Assembly (NCBI GenBank): GCA_964555935.1
Contig: CAZKUN010000077.1
Coordinates: forward strand, 1-34,751
DNA length: 34,751 nucleotides
Source: CAZKUN01 sp964555935
GTDB taxonomy: Bacteria > Armatimonadota > Zipacnadia > Zipacnadales > VGFC01
Reading direction: 5' to 3'
Below the pieces are notes generated by a model. That model ran no database searches. It was given only the letters and a program-made list of their open reading frames with translations, and had not been told where the DNA came from. Positions 22,467 through 29,915 of this stretch are shown here, piece by piece. How positions within the stretch are numbered: the first letter of the stretch is position 1; the number at the start of each line of letters is the position of its first letter. The translations under genes were made by a program, and so were the position numbers.

Positions 22467-24083
22467 TCAGGCATCCACCCCGCGGTAAGTGAGTCTTACC
22501 CCACTTTCACTGCCGCGCTGCACGACAATATGTCTCCGCCATACAGGATCGCGGCGCTGGGGGTAGTCATCTCGGCAGTGGGCGCCACGGCTCTCAGTGC
22601 GGGCTGCGGCGGCGATTGACATGAGGTAAGCGACGAGCGCCATGTTCCCGACCTCGAGATCGCCCTCACCGACAGCGGGCTCCGGGCGGACAAGAGACGC
22701 CTCGATCTCGCGGCGCGCGGCCTCGAGAGGCCCGGCTGATCTGAGGATTCCGATGGCGCGCCAGGCAATGCTCTGAACGCGCTTGCGGAGCGTCTTGTCG
22801 CCCATTGCGCCCGAATCGAAGGCCTCGTCAAAGAACACTGGACCGGTGTGGCGCGGCGGATCCTTGGCGAGAATCGCGTCCGCACAGCGGTCGCCATAGA
22901 CGATGCCGTCGAGTAGCGAGTTTGATGCGAGCCGATTCGCGCCGTGGATGCCGCTGCACGCGCACTCACCGCAGGCGTAGAGTCCTCGGAGGGTCGTGCG
23001 GCCGCGCAGGTCGGTTGCGATCCCGCCCATGTGGTAGTGAGCGGCGGGCGCTACCGGCACCAGGTCTTTGGTGATGTCCAGGCCGACATTCAGGCAGTGT
23101 GCGGCGATGGTCGGGAAACGGCCGGCCACCAGGCCTGGGTCGAGGCACGTGAAGTCGAGGAACACGTTAGGCTTGCCAGACTCGAACATCTCCTGCACGA
23201 TCGCCCGGCTGACCACGTCGCGTGGGGCGAGTTCGGCATCCGGGTGGTACGCAGACATGAACCGCACGCCACCGTGGTTGCGCAGTATCGCGCCCTCACC
23301 GCGCGCCGCTTCAGAGATCAGGAAATGCGGGTGCCCAGGGATGGCCAACGCGGTGGGGTGAAACTGCACGAACTCCAGATCTTCGAGCGCCGCCCCTGCC
23401 CGGAACGCAATGGCTAGGCCATCGCCCGTCGTGACGGGGGGATTTGTCGAGACGCCGAAGATCTCGCCCGTTCCGCCCGTGGCCAGCACCACCGCCCGGG
23501 AGCGCATAATGACATCCTGGCCTCGGGCAAGGTCGGCCGCCAGGACGCCGACGCATGTCCGGTTCGAGTTGAGAAGCAAGTGCTTAACGAACAGCCGCTC
23601 GAACGGTCTGAGGCGTTCGACGGTTCGCGATTCATTGGCCAGGCAGACCTCGACTTCGCGCCCGGTAGCATCTCCGTACGCGTGGAGGATGCGGTTGCTG
23701 CGGTGAGCTGCCTCTCGCGTCAGCGCGAAGTGCTCTCCAGCCATGTCAAACTGCGCGCCCATCCGGACGAGCTTCTTGATTAGGTCGGGGCCTTGCTTCG
23801 TCAGGACGTCAACCGCTCCGACATCGCACAGGCCCGCGCCGGCCGCCAGGGTGTCCGCGCGGTGTTCCTCCGGCGAATCCTCCGTCGACAGCGCGACCGC
23901 GATTCCGCCCTGGGCGTAGAAGGTGCTGCTTTCGAGAAGCTGGTCCTTAGTGACCAGCGCGACCGTCCCCCGGTGTGCCAGTCGAAGCGCCGTCCACAGC
24001 CCGGCCACGCCGCTTCCGACGACGAGGTAGTCGGTCTCAACGACATCGAGAGCCGTCGCACCGGCCGGAACTAGCTTACCCAT
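22467..24083 (-). CDS. nadB: L-aspartate oxidase
   Basis: NadB oxidises aspartate to iminoaspartate with FAD, the first step of bacterial NAD synthesis through quinolinate. The FAD motif VVGSGVAGLWTALRLAHRG is near the N-terminus. It is followed by STFYAQGGIAVALS, ATGGTGEIFGVSTNPPVTTG and the active-site block VQFHPTALAIPGHPHFLISE. HYHMGGIATDLRGRT and YACGECACSGIHGANRLASN complete the flavoprotein signature. At 538 residues it is full length; the C-terminal helical domain has the expected Arg-rich start. Its ATG shares one base with the larE stop (TGATG at 24085-24081), so the two are translationally coupled. nadA and nadC are not in the window. Confidence 0.95.
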   Translation of the reverse strand: MGKLVPAGATALDVVETDYLVVGSGVAGLWTALRLAHRGTVALVTKDQLLESSTFYAQGGIAVALSTEDSPEEHRADTLAAGAGLCDVGAVDVLTKQGPDLIKKLVRMGAQFDMAGEHFALTREAAHRSNRILHAYGDATGREVEVCLANESRTVERLRPFERLFVKHLLLNSNRTCVGVLAADLARGQDVIMRSRAVVLATGGTGEIFGVSTNPPVTTGDGLAIAFRAGAALEDLEFVQFHPTALAIPGHPHFLISEAARGEGAILRNHGGVRFMSAYHPDAELAPRDVVSRAIVQEMFESGKPNVFLDFTCLDPGLVAGRFPTIAAHCLNVGLDITKDLVPVAPAAHYHMGGIATDLRGRTTLRGLYACGECACSGIHGANRLASNSLLDGIVYGDRCADAILAKDPPRHTGPVFFDEAFDSGAMGDKTLRKRVQSIAWRAIGILRSAGPLEAARREIEASLVRPEPAVGEGDLEVGNMALVAYLMSIAAAARTESRGAHCRDDYPQRRDPVWRRHIVVQRGSESGVRLTYRGVDA

Positions 24084-24928
24084 CAGTCGCGTCCGCTCTC
24101 ATGACCATCCGCCTTAAGCGGCTCATTCATGCTGCCCGACCGAAAGCCCTGCAAGTCGAGGGTGATGTAGATGAAGCCAAGTTCCTTCAGCCTCGCGACC
24201 ACCTGCGCCCTCACGTCAGGACGGGTGAGCGTGCCGAGGTTGTTGGCGCTGACTTCGATGCGCGCGATGTTCCCGTGGTGACGGACGCGCACTTGACGCA
24301 GGCCGAGCCCTCGCAGGAATCGCTCTGCTCCGCCAACGCGGATGAGCTTCTCCTCGGTGATGCGCTCGCCATACGGGAAGCGCGACGACAGGCATGCCAT
24401 GGCCGGCTGGTCCCAGGTCGGGAGTCCGAGCGCGCGCGACAGCTCGCGGACATCCTCTTTCGACAGACCAGCCCTCAGAAGCGGCGCCTTGACTTCAAGC
24501 TCTTTGGCGGCTCGCATCCCGGGACGGTGGTCTCCGAGATCGTCACACTGCGCGCCGTGCAGAACTGCATTCAACCCGCGTTCGCCGGCGATCTCCTTAA
24601 GGTTGCCAAACAGCTCCATCTTGCAGAAGTAGCACCTATCAGGCGGGTTGTTGGCGAAGCCCTCAATGCCCAACTCGCTCGTCTCGAAGACAATCTGCTC
24701 AGCGCCAATCGCCTCGGCCAGCTCTCGCGAGCGCCGGTACTCCTCTTCGGGATAGGTCTCCGAGCGCGCCGTGGCTGCAATGGCGTTGTCGCCGAGTTCG
24801 TCGACTGCGACGCGGAGAAGGAGCGTGCTGTCGACGCCGCCGCTGAAGGCGACCAGGACGCTGCCCAAGCTCCGGATCTCATCGCGCAGGCGCTGCGCTT
24901 TTTCCTGAAGTGCGGTATCGTTTGTCAT
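24083..24928 (-). CDS. larE: ATP-dependent sacrificial sulfur transferase LarE
   Basis: LarE adenylates and then sulfurates pyridinium-3,5-biscarboxylate mononucleotide to build the nickel-pincer nucleotide cofactor. The PP-loop is VAFSGGVDSTLLLRV (about 26-40). Three Cys are placed as in the Fe-S-dependent LarE type: PPDRCYFCK (Cys99, Cys102) and PAMACLSSRFPYGERI (Cys179, matching the sacrificial Cys of the single-Cys type). This suggests a [4Fe-4S] cluster carrying the transferred sulfur. At 281 residues it is a normal length. ATG 24928 has GGAG at 24935-24938 (minus strand), 6 bases away. larB and larC are not in the window. The gene is coupled to nadB, which feeds the NaAD pool from which LarB starts. 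Confidence 0.92.
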   Translation of the reverse strand: MTNDTALQEKAQRLRDEIRSLGSVLVAFSGGVDSTLLLRVAVDELGDNAIAATARSETYPEEEYRRSRELAEAIGAEQIVFETSELGIEGFANNPPDRCYFCKMELFGNLKEIAGERGLNAVLHGAQCDDLGDHRPGMRAAKELEVKAPLLRAGLSKEDVRELSRALGLPTWDQPAMACLSSRFPYGERITEEKLIRVGGAERFLRGLGLRQVRVRHHGNIARIEVSANNLGTLTRPDVRAQVVARLKELGFIYITLDLQGFRSGSMNEPLKADGHESGRD

Positions 24929-24948
24929 GTCTGCTCCACGAATGGTGT

Positions 24949-24965
24949 CGCCGGGCTGCCCGGCG
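24949..24965 (-). other. Hairpin between dgkA-PAP2 and larE
   Basis: CGCCGGG (24949-24955) and CCCGGCG (24959-24965) form a perfect 7-base-pair stem with a three-base loop in the 42-base gap. There is no U-run on either strand. It is more likely an mRNA processing or stability element than a terminator. Confidence 0.35.
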
Positions 24966-24970
24966 CGAGT

Positions 24971-25690
24971 CTACGCTGACGGCCAATACAGTAGAACGGC
25001 GACGACCGCGCCAAGCACTCCCCCCGATAGCACTTCGCGGAATGAGTGGATGTTGGCCTGGATCCTGCTTTGGGCGATCAGGATGGCGAGGGCGGCGGCC
25101 AAGGCCGTGATTCCCGCATCGCGCGTGAAGAGGAAGATGCAGGTCCCGAGGAAGAAGCCGATGGCCGAGTGCCCGGAGACGATTCCGCCCTTGAGGAACG
25201 TGCCGTGGCCGTGGCGTCGTTTGATGACGCCGATCACGATGGCCAGTAGGATTAGCCCGAGCGCCACGATTTGCACGAGCCCGAGCTGCGGGCGCCCCGG
25301 GAACTGGGGCAAGCGGAGGATGGCCGCGATGAGACGCTCGTTGGTGACGAAGATAATGACCGCGACAATGACGGAGTAGAATGCCGCGATAAGCACGGCC
25401 CCGGCGGCGACGTCCTTAGCAATCTTCGCGTGCGGGTTATAGATCGTCACGATCAAGTCGATGGCAGACTCGATGGCGGTGTTGATCATCTCCGCGACGA
25501 GTACGAGCGCCATCGCGAGCATCAGGTGCAGCATCTCCGCGGACGAGACGCGCAGGGCGATCGCCGCGATAAGGACGAAGGTAATGATCGCGCAGTGGAC
25601 CTGCATGTGGCGCTGCGTGCGAAGGCAGAAGAGCACGCCCTCAATCGCATGCGCGAAACTCCGGGCTACGGACTTGCGTAGTGACCTCAC
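24971..25690 (-). CDS. DgkA-type undecaprenol/diacylglycerol kinase fused to a PAP2 phosphatase
   Basis: The N-terminal half is a DgkA-family membrane kinase: the signature EMINTAIESAIDLIV and the following AKIAKDVAAGAVLIAA are intact, across three membrane helices. The C-terminal half is a PAP2-type lipid phosphatase domain with KGGIVSGHSAIGFFLG (motif 2, usually PSGH) and SRIQANIHSFREVLSGG (motif 3). The motif 3 Arg and His are present, but the Asp expected four residues after the His reads Glu (HSFRE). The protein would both phosphorylate and dephosphorylate lipids such as undecaprenol. The start is GTG 25690, overlapping the ybeY stop as GTGA; a longer frame runs back inside ybeY without support. 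At 239 residues it is about twice the length of DgkA alone. Confidence 0.9.
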   Translation of the reverse strand: MRSLRKSVARSFAHAIEGVLFCLRTQRHMQVHCAIITFVLIAAIALRVSSAEMLHLMLAMALVLVAEMINTAIESAIDLIVTIYNPHAKIAKDVAAGAVLIAAFYSVIVAVIIFVTNERLIAAILRLPQFPGRPQLGLVQIVALGLILLAIVIGVIKRRHGHGTFLKGGIVSGHSAIGFFLGTCIFLFTRDAGITALAAALAILIAQSRIQANIHSFREVLSGGVLGAVVAVLLYWPSA

Positions 25691-26121
25691 GTCTGCACGC
25701 TCTCCTCGTCCAGCAGCTTCCGCAGAATTCCGTCCTGGATTCGGACCATCTCTGCGCGTTGGTCGTCCGCCACGTCGTCGTGGCCGAGCAAGTGCAACAC
25801 GCCGTGGGCCGCGAGCCACGCAATCTCGTGAAGAGGCGCGCGCCCCGCGCTCGCCGCCTGGCGGGTCGCCGTGTCGACGCTGATTAGGACATCGCCCATG
25901 TACTCAGGGTCTTCCTCATCGCTTCCATACGACAGCACGTCCGTCGGGCTATCGAACCCACGGTGCTCGCGGTTCAGCTCCGTGATCCGCGCGTCATCGA
26001 CGAGCACGATCGACACGCTCTCGAAGTCATGAGCGCGCGTCTGTGCGGCCAATCCGGCGGCCCGTCGGACGCACTCCGTGTCGATCGGTACGTCCTGTAG
26101 GTCGATGACTGAGATCTGCAT
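25687..26121 (-). CDS. ybeY: Endoribonuclease YbeY with altered third zinc ligand
   Basis: YbeY is a zinc-dependent single-strand endoribonuclease for 16S rRNA 3' maturation and ribosome quality control. The N-terminal part has ELNREHRGFDSPTDVLSY, the family signature. The metal site is normally H-x3-H-x5-H; here it reads HGVLHLLGHDDV, so the third His position is Asp, with an extra His two residues earlier. Asp may still bind zinc, but this departs from the consensus. At 144 residues it is a normal length. I chose ATG 26121 (MQISVIDLQ) because the product then starts like other YbeY proteins; the longer frame adds 50 Arg/Ser/Thr-rich residues overlapping pgpH. It is followed by dgkA-PAP2 with a GTGA overlap. 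Confidence 0.9.
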   Translation of the reverse strand: MQISVIDLQDVPIDTECVRRAAGLAAQTRAHDFESVSIVLVDDARITELNREHRGFDSPTDVLSYGSDEEDPEYMGDVLISVDTATRQAASAGRAPLHEIAWLAAHGVLHLLGHDDVADDQRAEMVRIQDGILRKLLDEESVQT

Positions 26122-26149
26122 CAGGTGGGACTGCGCCTCGCTGCTAGTG

Positions 26150-28312
26150 TTAGTTGCCGTTGGTGGAACCGTTCTCCGTGCCCTCGCCGGCTTCGCCGTT
26201 CTCAAGCTGCGCCGGGTACCTGATCCGCTGGTGATGCGTCGCGCAGAGGGCGCGCACCAACGTGTCCTCAATGGCGGTGATGTCGGCGAATGTCAGGCTG
26301 CACTCGTTGAACTGGCCGTCGTCGATCTTGTGTTTGATGAGGTTGTGAACCATGGTGCGGACGCTGTCAACGTCCGGGTCAGCCAGCGTTCGGGACGCAG
26401 CTTCCACCGTGTCGGCAATCATGAAGATCGCCGTCTCTCGCGTCTGCGGTTTGGGCCCCTCGTACCGGAACGCCGCCTCGTCGACCTCCTCGCCCTCCTC
26501 GGCCTCCTGCAGCGCGCGTTGGTAGAAGTACGCGACGAGCGTCGTGCCGTGGTGCTGGGCAATGAACGCCTGGACCTCTGCCGGCAGGCCAACGTCCGCC
26601 GCGAACTCCAGGCCGTCGCGAACGTGAGAGATGATGACCTTCGCGCTCAGGTGCGCCGTGAGGCGATCGTGCGGATTGGCGCCGCCCTGCTGGTTCTCGA
26701 TGAAATAGTAGGGGCGCTTGAGCTTGCCGATGTCGTGGTAGTAGCTCCCGACGCGGACGAGCAGGGAGTCGGCGCCAACCGCATCGGCGGCGGCCACCGC
26801 GAGGTTCCCCACAGCGACGCTCGACGCGTATGATCCGGGGGCCTCAAGCGCCAGGCGCTTGAGTACCGCCTCAGTTGGGTTTGAAAGCTCAAGCAGGCGG
26901 ACCTCGGTGATGATCTTAAGCGGGCGTTCGAGCACGAGGATCGCGCTTGCGGCGCAGAGCGCGGCGCCGACGCCGCCAGCGGCTGCGTAGCCGAGTTGAC
27001 CAAGTTCTATCGGCAGGCCAAATACCGTGTTGACCGCCGTCGCGAGAAAACAGTTGGCAACCGAGCAGACTACCGCCGTGCGCGCGATCAGGGAAGTGCG
27101 CGATCCCGTAGCGCCGCTGGCGAAGGCGGCGACGATTCCCGCCGTCGCCGCGGCCATCAGCAGGCGCGGGTCGCTGCCCGGCACAGCCATGTCCGCGAAG
27201 AACGCGGCGAAGATACTGGCCACCAGTGCGACCTCGGTGTCCAGCAGCGCTGTCAATACGATCGCGAGGGCAGCCACCGCAGCCAAGACGACGGCCTCTG
27301 ATTCGGGCCTCTCGGCGCCGAGTCGGGCAATCGCAGCTGCGACGACGAAGCTACCGACGATGAGTCCGAGGCACCGACTGCTCCTGACGAATCTGGGTCT
27401 GAAGCGGTGGAGGTAGTAAACGAAAATGAGTAGCAGCGTCGCGACGGCCGCCGCGGAAGCCAGGAACCGCGTGTACGCATCCGTCTTCTGGTAGGCCATC
27501 ATCCCTGTCGCGGAAAGCATGTCGATGTGGACTTGCTCGACGGTGTCACCCGCTCGCAGGATGTGCTCGTTCCGGCGGATCTTCTGCCGGACCGTTTCCA
27601 CCTGGGCCGCCGCCTCGTCTTGTTTCGCAAGCGTGGCTTCCGCGTTGTGGATCTGGTTCTCGTGGATCGTCATTGTCGCGATCTCCGCCGCCGCGCTGAC
27701 GAGGTTCAGTGCCTCGGTCCTGTCCGGGGCGGCGGCGTCGATGGCCTTGCGGGCCAGATCGAGTTCTTCGACCGTGCGGATCGGCGACTCCATGGGTGCC
27801 TCCGCCAGCTCGCGAGCAATGGCCTCAAGCAACCCGAGCTCCGGGTCGGAGATGGTGACGAGAGTCGTTAACGTTTCGCTGCTGAGTCGAATCGTGAGGG
27901 CTTGATTGAGCTTCTGGAATCTTGCGAGACGATCCGTTTCGTCGCGGCGGGCCGTGTTGGCTTGGCTAAACACGGTGGTGATGTCGCGGCGGGTCTCCTC
28001 GGCCGCGGCCGAGATCCGCGGGTCGTAGACGTCCTTCACGCCGTCGCGCGCCTCTTGTTTCCGTCGCGCCGTCTCCTGCGTGTCCGGGTAGGGCGTGTCT
28101 GCGGGGGCGATGACGTCGCGGAGCACCCGGTCGCCGATCTCCCATGGCTCCTGCTCGCTCAGGATGCGCCAGTGCAGGAGGCCGTAGAGCGACGCGGCGC
28201 CGCAGAGGAGGATCACCGTTCGCCAGGGATGCCTGACGATCGGCGCGAGCCAGATGATTGGCCCGCGCTTTCCCTCGGGGTGCGGACGCTTCTTAGAGCG
28301 TCTGAGCTTCAC
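26150..28312 (-). CDS. pgpH: PgpH/YqfF-type 7TM-HD phosphohydrolase, first HD His missing
   Basis: This family hydrolyses c-di-AMP. The protein has an N-terminal membrane anchor (IILLCGAASLYGLLHW region), an extracytoplasmic 7TMR-HDED domain (about 70-270), seven membrane helices (about 285-470) and a cytoplasmic HD domain. The HD domain keeps VGSYYHDIGKLKRPYYF, SHVRDG, IAQHHGTTLVAYFY and the late Asp (ADTVEAAS). The first metal His, normally in PGTYxHS, is absent: this protein reads APGSYASSVAVGNLA. The site may be weakened or inactive. The start is GTG 28312, overlapping the phoH stop as GTGA. The order phoH-pgpH-ybeY-dgkA is widespread in Firmicutes and related groups, which supports the assignment. 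Confidence 0.93.
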   Translation of the reverse strand: MKLRRSKKRPHPEGKRGPIIWLAPIVRHPWRTVILLCGAASLYGLLHWRILSEQEPWEIGDRVLRDVIAPADTPYPDTQETARRKQEARDGVKDVYDPRISAAAEETRRDITTVFSQANTARRDETDRLARFQKLNQALTIRLSSETLTTLVTISDPELGLLEAIARELAEAPMESPIRTVEELDLARKAIDAAAPDRTEALNLVSAAAEIATMTIHENQIHNAEATLAKQDEAAAQVETVRQKIRRNEHILRAGDTVEQVHIDMLSATGMMAYQKTDAYTRFLASAAAVATLLLIFVYYLHRFRPRFVRSSRCLGLIVGSFVVAAAIARLGAERPESEAVVLAAVAALAIVLTALLDTEVALVASIFAAFFADMAVPGSDPRLLMAAATAGIVAAFASGATGSRTSLIARTAVVCSVANCFLATAVNTVFGLPIELGQLGYAAAGGVGAALCAASAILVLERPLKIITEVRLLELSNPTEAVLKRLALEAPGSYASSVAVGNLAVAAADAVGADSLLVRVGSYYHDIGKLKRPYYFIENQQGGANPHDRLTAHLSAKVIISHVRDGLEFAADVGLPAEVQAFIAQHHGTTLVAYFYQRALQEAEEGEEVDEAAFRYEGPKPQTRETAIFMIADTVEAASRTLADPDVDSVRTMVHNLIKHKIDDGQFNECSLTFADITAIEDTLVRALCATHHQRIRYPAQLENGEAGEGTENGSTNGN

Positions 28313-29340
28313 TTCGGTTCACCATTCTCGGCGTCCAAAGTCGGACGCGAGGCGGTTGTGGTCCGCTCAATGTCGACAGCGCGCGCCTCGTAAGCCCGCA
28401 CGATGCGTTGCACAAGCGGGTGTCGCACGATGTCGACCTCCGACAGTTCGCAGATCGACACGCCGCGGACGTGGCGCAGAACGCGTCGCGCGTGCACCAG
28501 CCCGCTCTCGCCACCGTCGGGCAGATCGATCTGCGTCGCGTCGCCCGTGACGACCATCTTCGACCCGTCGCCGAGCCGGGTCAGGAACATCTTCATCTGC
28601 GCGGTGGTTGTGTTTTGAGCCTCATCCAGTACGACGAACGCATCGTTGAGCGTTCGCCCGCGCATGTAGGCCAGCGGTGCCAACTCCACCACGCCCCGCT
28701 CGGAGTACCGGCGGAACTTCTCCATGCCGACCAAGTCGTGGAGCGCGTCATACAGCGGGCGCAGATAGGGATCGACCTTGTCCTGGATGTCGCCCGGAAG
28801 GAATCCCAGGTTCTCGCCGGCCTCGCGGATTGGACGGGTGAGTATGATCCGCGAGACGGTCTTCTCGCGAAACGCAGCGACAGCCATCGCCATTGCCAGA
28901 TAGGTTTTCCCGGTGCCGGCTGGGCCGATAGCAAGGACAAGATCGTCGCGGGCCACCGCCTGCACGTACGCTGCCTGGCCCGCCGTGCGCGGCCGTATGC
29001 GGCGACCACGGGCGGTTGTCCAGATGGCCTCCGAGCGCAGCGCGTCAGCGCTCTCGGGTTGCTCTGCCTTGACTACGTCGACCGCGTAATCGACATCGGC
29101 CGGCGACAACGCGTGGCCGTCCTCAACCGCCGCCAGGAGCTTGCGGATGACCTCCTCCGCCATTGCCGAACCGGCTTGGTCCGCCTGGATACGAACGCCC
29201 GTGTTGCCGACCACGATGCTTAGCCCGAACGCCCGCCGCACCACTCGCAGGTTCTCGTCGAGCTGCCCCGTCAGGGCCGCGAGGCGGTCGGGTCTCGCCG
29301 ATTCGATGTCGATCCAACGCGTCCCGGATTGCGACTCCAA
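28309..29340 (-). CDS. phoH: PhoH-family ATPase
   Basis: PhoH-like proteins (PhoH/YbeZ) are P-loop ATPases linked to RNA metabolism and often paired with YbeY. An N-terminal KH-like part precedes the nucleotide-binding domain. Walker A is AIGPAGTGKTYLAMAMAV, Walker B is DAFVVLDEAQNTT, and the ILTRPIREAGENLGFLPGD and LTRLGDGSKMVVTGDATQID segments are typical. At 343 residues it is complete. The start is TTG 29340, with a GAAGGG ribosome-binding site about 7 bases upstream on the minus strand. Its stop overlaps the pgpH start. The role with YbeY in rRNA processing is known for the family and fits this operon. Confidence 0.94.
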   Translation of the reverse strand: MESQSGTRWIDIESARPDRLAALTGQLDENLRVVRRAFGLSIVVGNTGVRIQADQAGSAMAEEVIRKLLAAVEDGHALSPADVDYAVDVVKAEQPESADALRSEAIWTTARGRRIRPRTAGQAAYVQAVARDDLVLAIGPAGTGKTYLAMAMAVAAFREKTVSRIILTRPIREAGENLGFLPGDIQDKVDPYLRPLYDALHDLVGMEKFRRYSERGVVELAPLAYMRGRTLNDAFVVLDEAQNTTTAQMKMFLTRLGDGSKMVVTGDATQIDLPDGGESGLVHARRVLRHVRGVSICELSEVDIVRHPLVQRIVRAYEARAVDIERTTTASRPTLDAENGEPK

Positions 29341-29450
29341 ACGAGGCCCTTCTCTCTGTTGCGAGGGCGGGTCGCCTCGACGACCCTCACGCGATGGTCT
29401 TCGCGGTTAGCGCGTCTCTGGCCTGCATTACACGCTCACCCAAGACACCG

Positions 29451-29480
29451 AAAAAGCCGGGGCAAGTGCAGCACCCCGGC
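29451..29480 (-). terminator. Rho-independent terminator of rpsU
   Basis: Read on the minus strand, GCCGGGG (29480-29474) pairs with CCCCGGC (29462-29456) around an 11-base loop and is followed by TTTTT (29455-29451). It is 28 bases past the rpsU stop. It separates rpsU from phoH, so phoH probably has its own promoter in 29341-29450, where I could not see a clear one. Confidence 0.8.
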
Positions 29481-29508
29481 CTTCCTGGTTATGCTTTAGC
29501 CTGATGAG

Positions 29509-29682
29509 TTACCGGCGTTTACGATCGCGCTTCGCCTTCAGCCGACGCTTCTTGTCGCTCGGCTTCTCGTAGTGCTCGTGCCTTCGGGCATCTCGCAATA
29601 CACCCGACTTCGCGAGGTCCTTCCGAAAGCGACGTAGAGCCGCATCAAGGCTTTCGCCGTCGCGGACTGTTACTTTGGTCAT
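29509..29682 (-). CDS. rpsU: 30S ribosomal protein S21
   Basis: S21 is a small basic protein of the 30S head that aids initiation-complex formation. The N-terminus MTKVTVRDGESLDAALRRF and the very basic end (EHYEKPSDKKRRLKAKRDRK) are characteristic. At 57 residues it is a normal length. ATG 29682 is chosen because AGGGGAGG on the minus strand lies about 10 bases upstream; a TTG three codons earlier would be only 1 base from that site. It is its own transcription unit, bounded by a terminator downstream. S21 is restricted to certain bacterial lineages and is followed here by phoH-pgpH-ybeY, a ribosome-maturation neighbourhood. Confidence 0.96.
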   Translation of the reverse strand: MTKVTVRDGESLDAALRRFRKDLAKSGVLRDARRHEHYEKPSDKKRRLKAKRDRKRR

Positions 29683-29754
29683 ACCGGTCAAGCCTCCCCT
29701 CTACATCTTAGGTTAACACGCAGGGGGCCAAGCCCAACGAACTGCTCGGCGCTC

Positions 29755-29785
29755 ACTATACATAGACGCTGAATGCCCGCTGCAA
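29755..29785 (-). promoter_or_regulatory. Possible rpsU promoter
   Basis: On the minus strand, TTGCAG (29785-29780) and TATAGT (29760-29755) are separated by 19 bases, slightly longer than ideal. Transcription would start near 29748 and leave a leader of about 65 bases before rpsU. The match is moderate, so I rate it low. Confidence 0.3.
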
Positions 29786-29787
29786 GT

Positions 29788-29805
29788 TCCGGCGGCGTCG
29801 CCGGA
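29788..29805 (-). terminator. Possible terminator hairpin after the URO-D gene
   Basis: TCCGGCG (29788-29794) and CGCCGGA (29799-29805) form a 7-base-pair stem with a four-base loop, about 110 bases after the URO-D stop on the minus strand. There is no U-run, so it may need Rho or have another function, such as an operator beside the rpsU -35 element. Confidence 0.3.
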
Positions 29806-29915
29806 GGAGTGCACCGGGATTAGCGTCCGCATAGTATGCCCGAACGCAGTTGCTAGATCAAGATCAGACGCAGTAAAACCCTGGATAAACGCTAATGCCG
29901 ACATGATATTATGTA

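Larger units (their letters stand above)
29683..29915. other. Largest intergenic region, between the URO-D gene and rpsU
   Basis: These 233 bases contain the rpsU ribosome-binding site (29693-29700), a possible minus-strand promoter (29755-29785), an inverted repeat TCCGGCG/CGCCGGA (29788-29805), and an AT-rich patch (29902-29920) with TATTAT-like hexamers on both strands. I see no tRNA or small RNA with confidence. A 63-codon open frame on the minus strand has no ribosome-binding site and no recognisable protein features. Confidence 0.4.

Noticed and set aside
29713..29904. 63-codon minus-strand open frame between the URO-D gene and rpsU
   Set aside because: It has no ribosome-binding site and no recognisable features, and it covers the likely rpsU promoter region.
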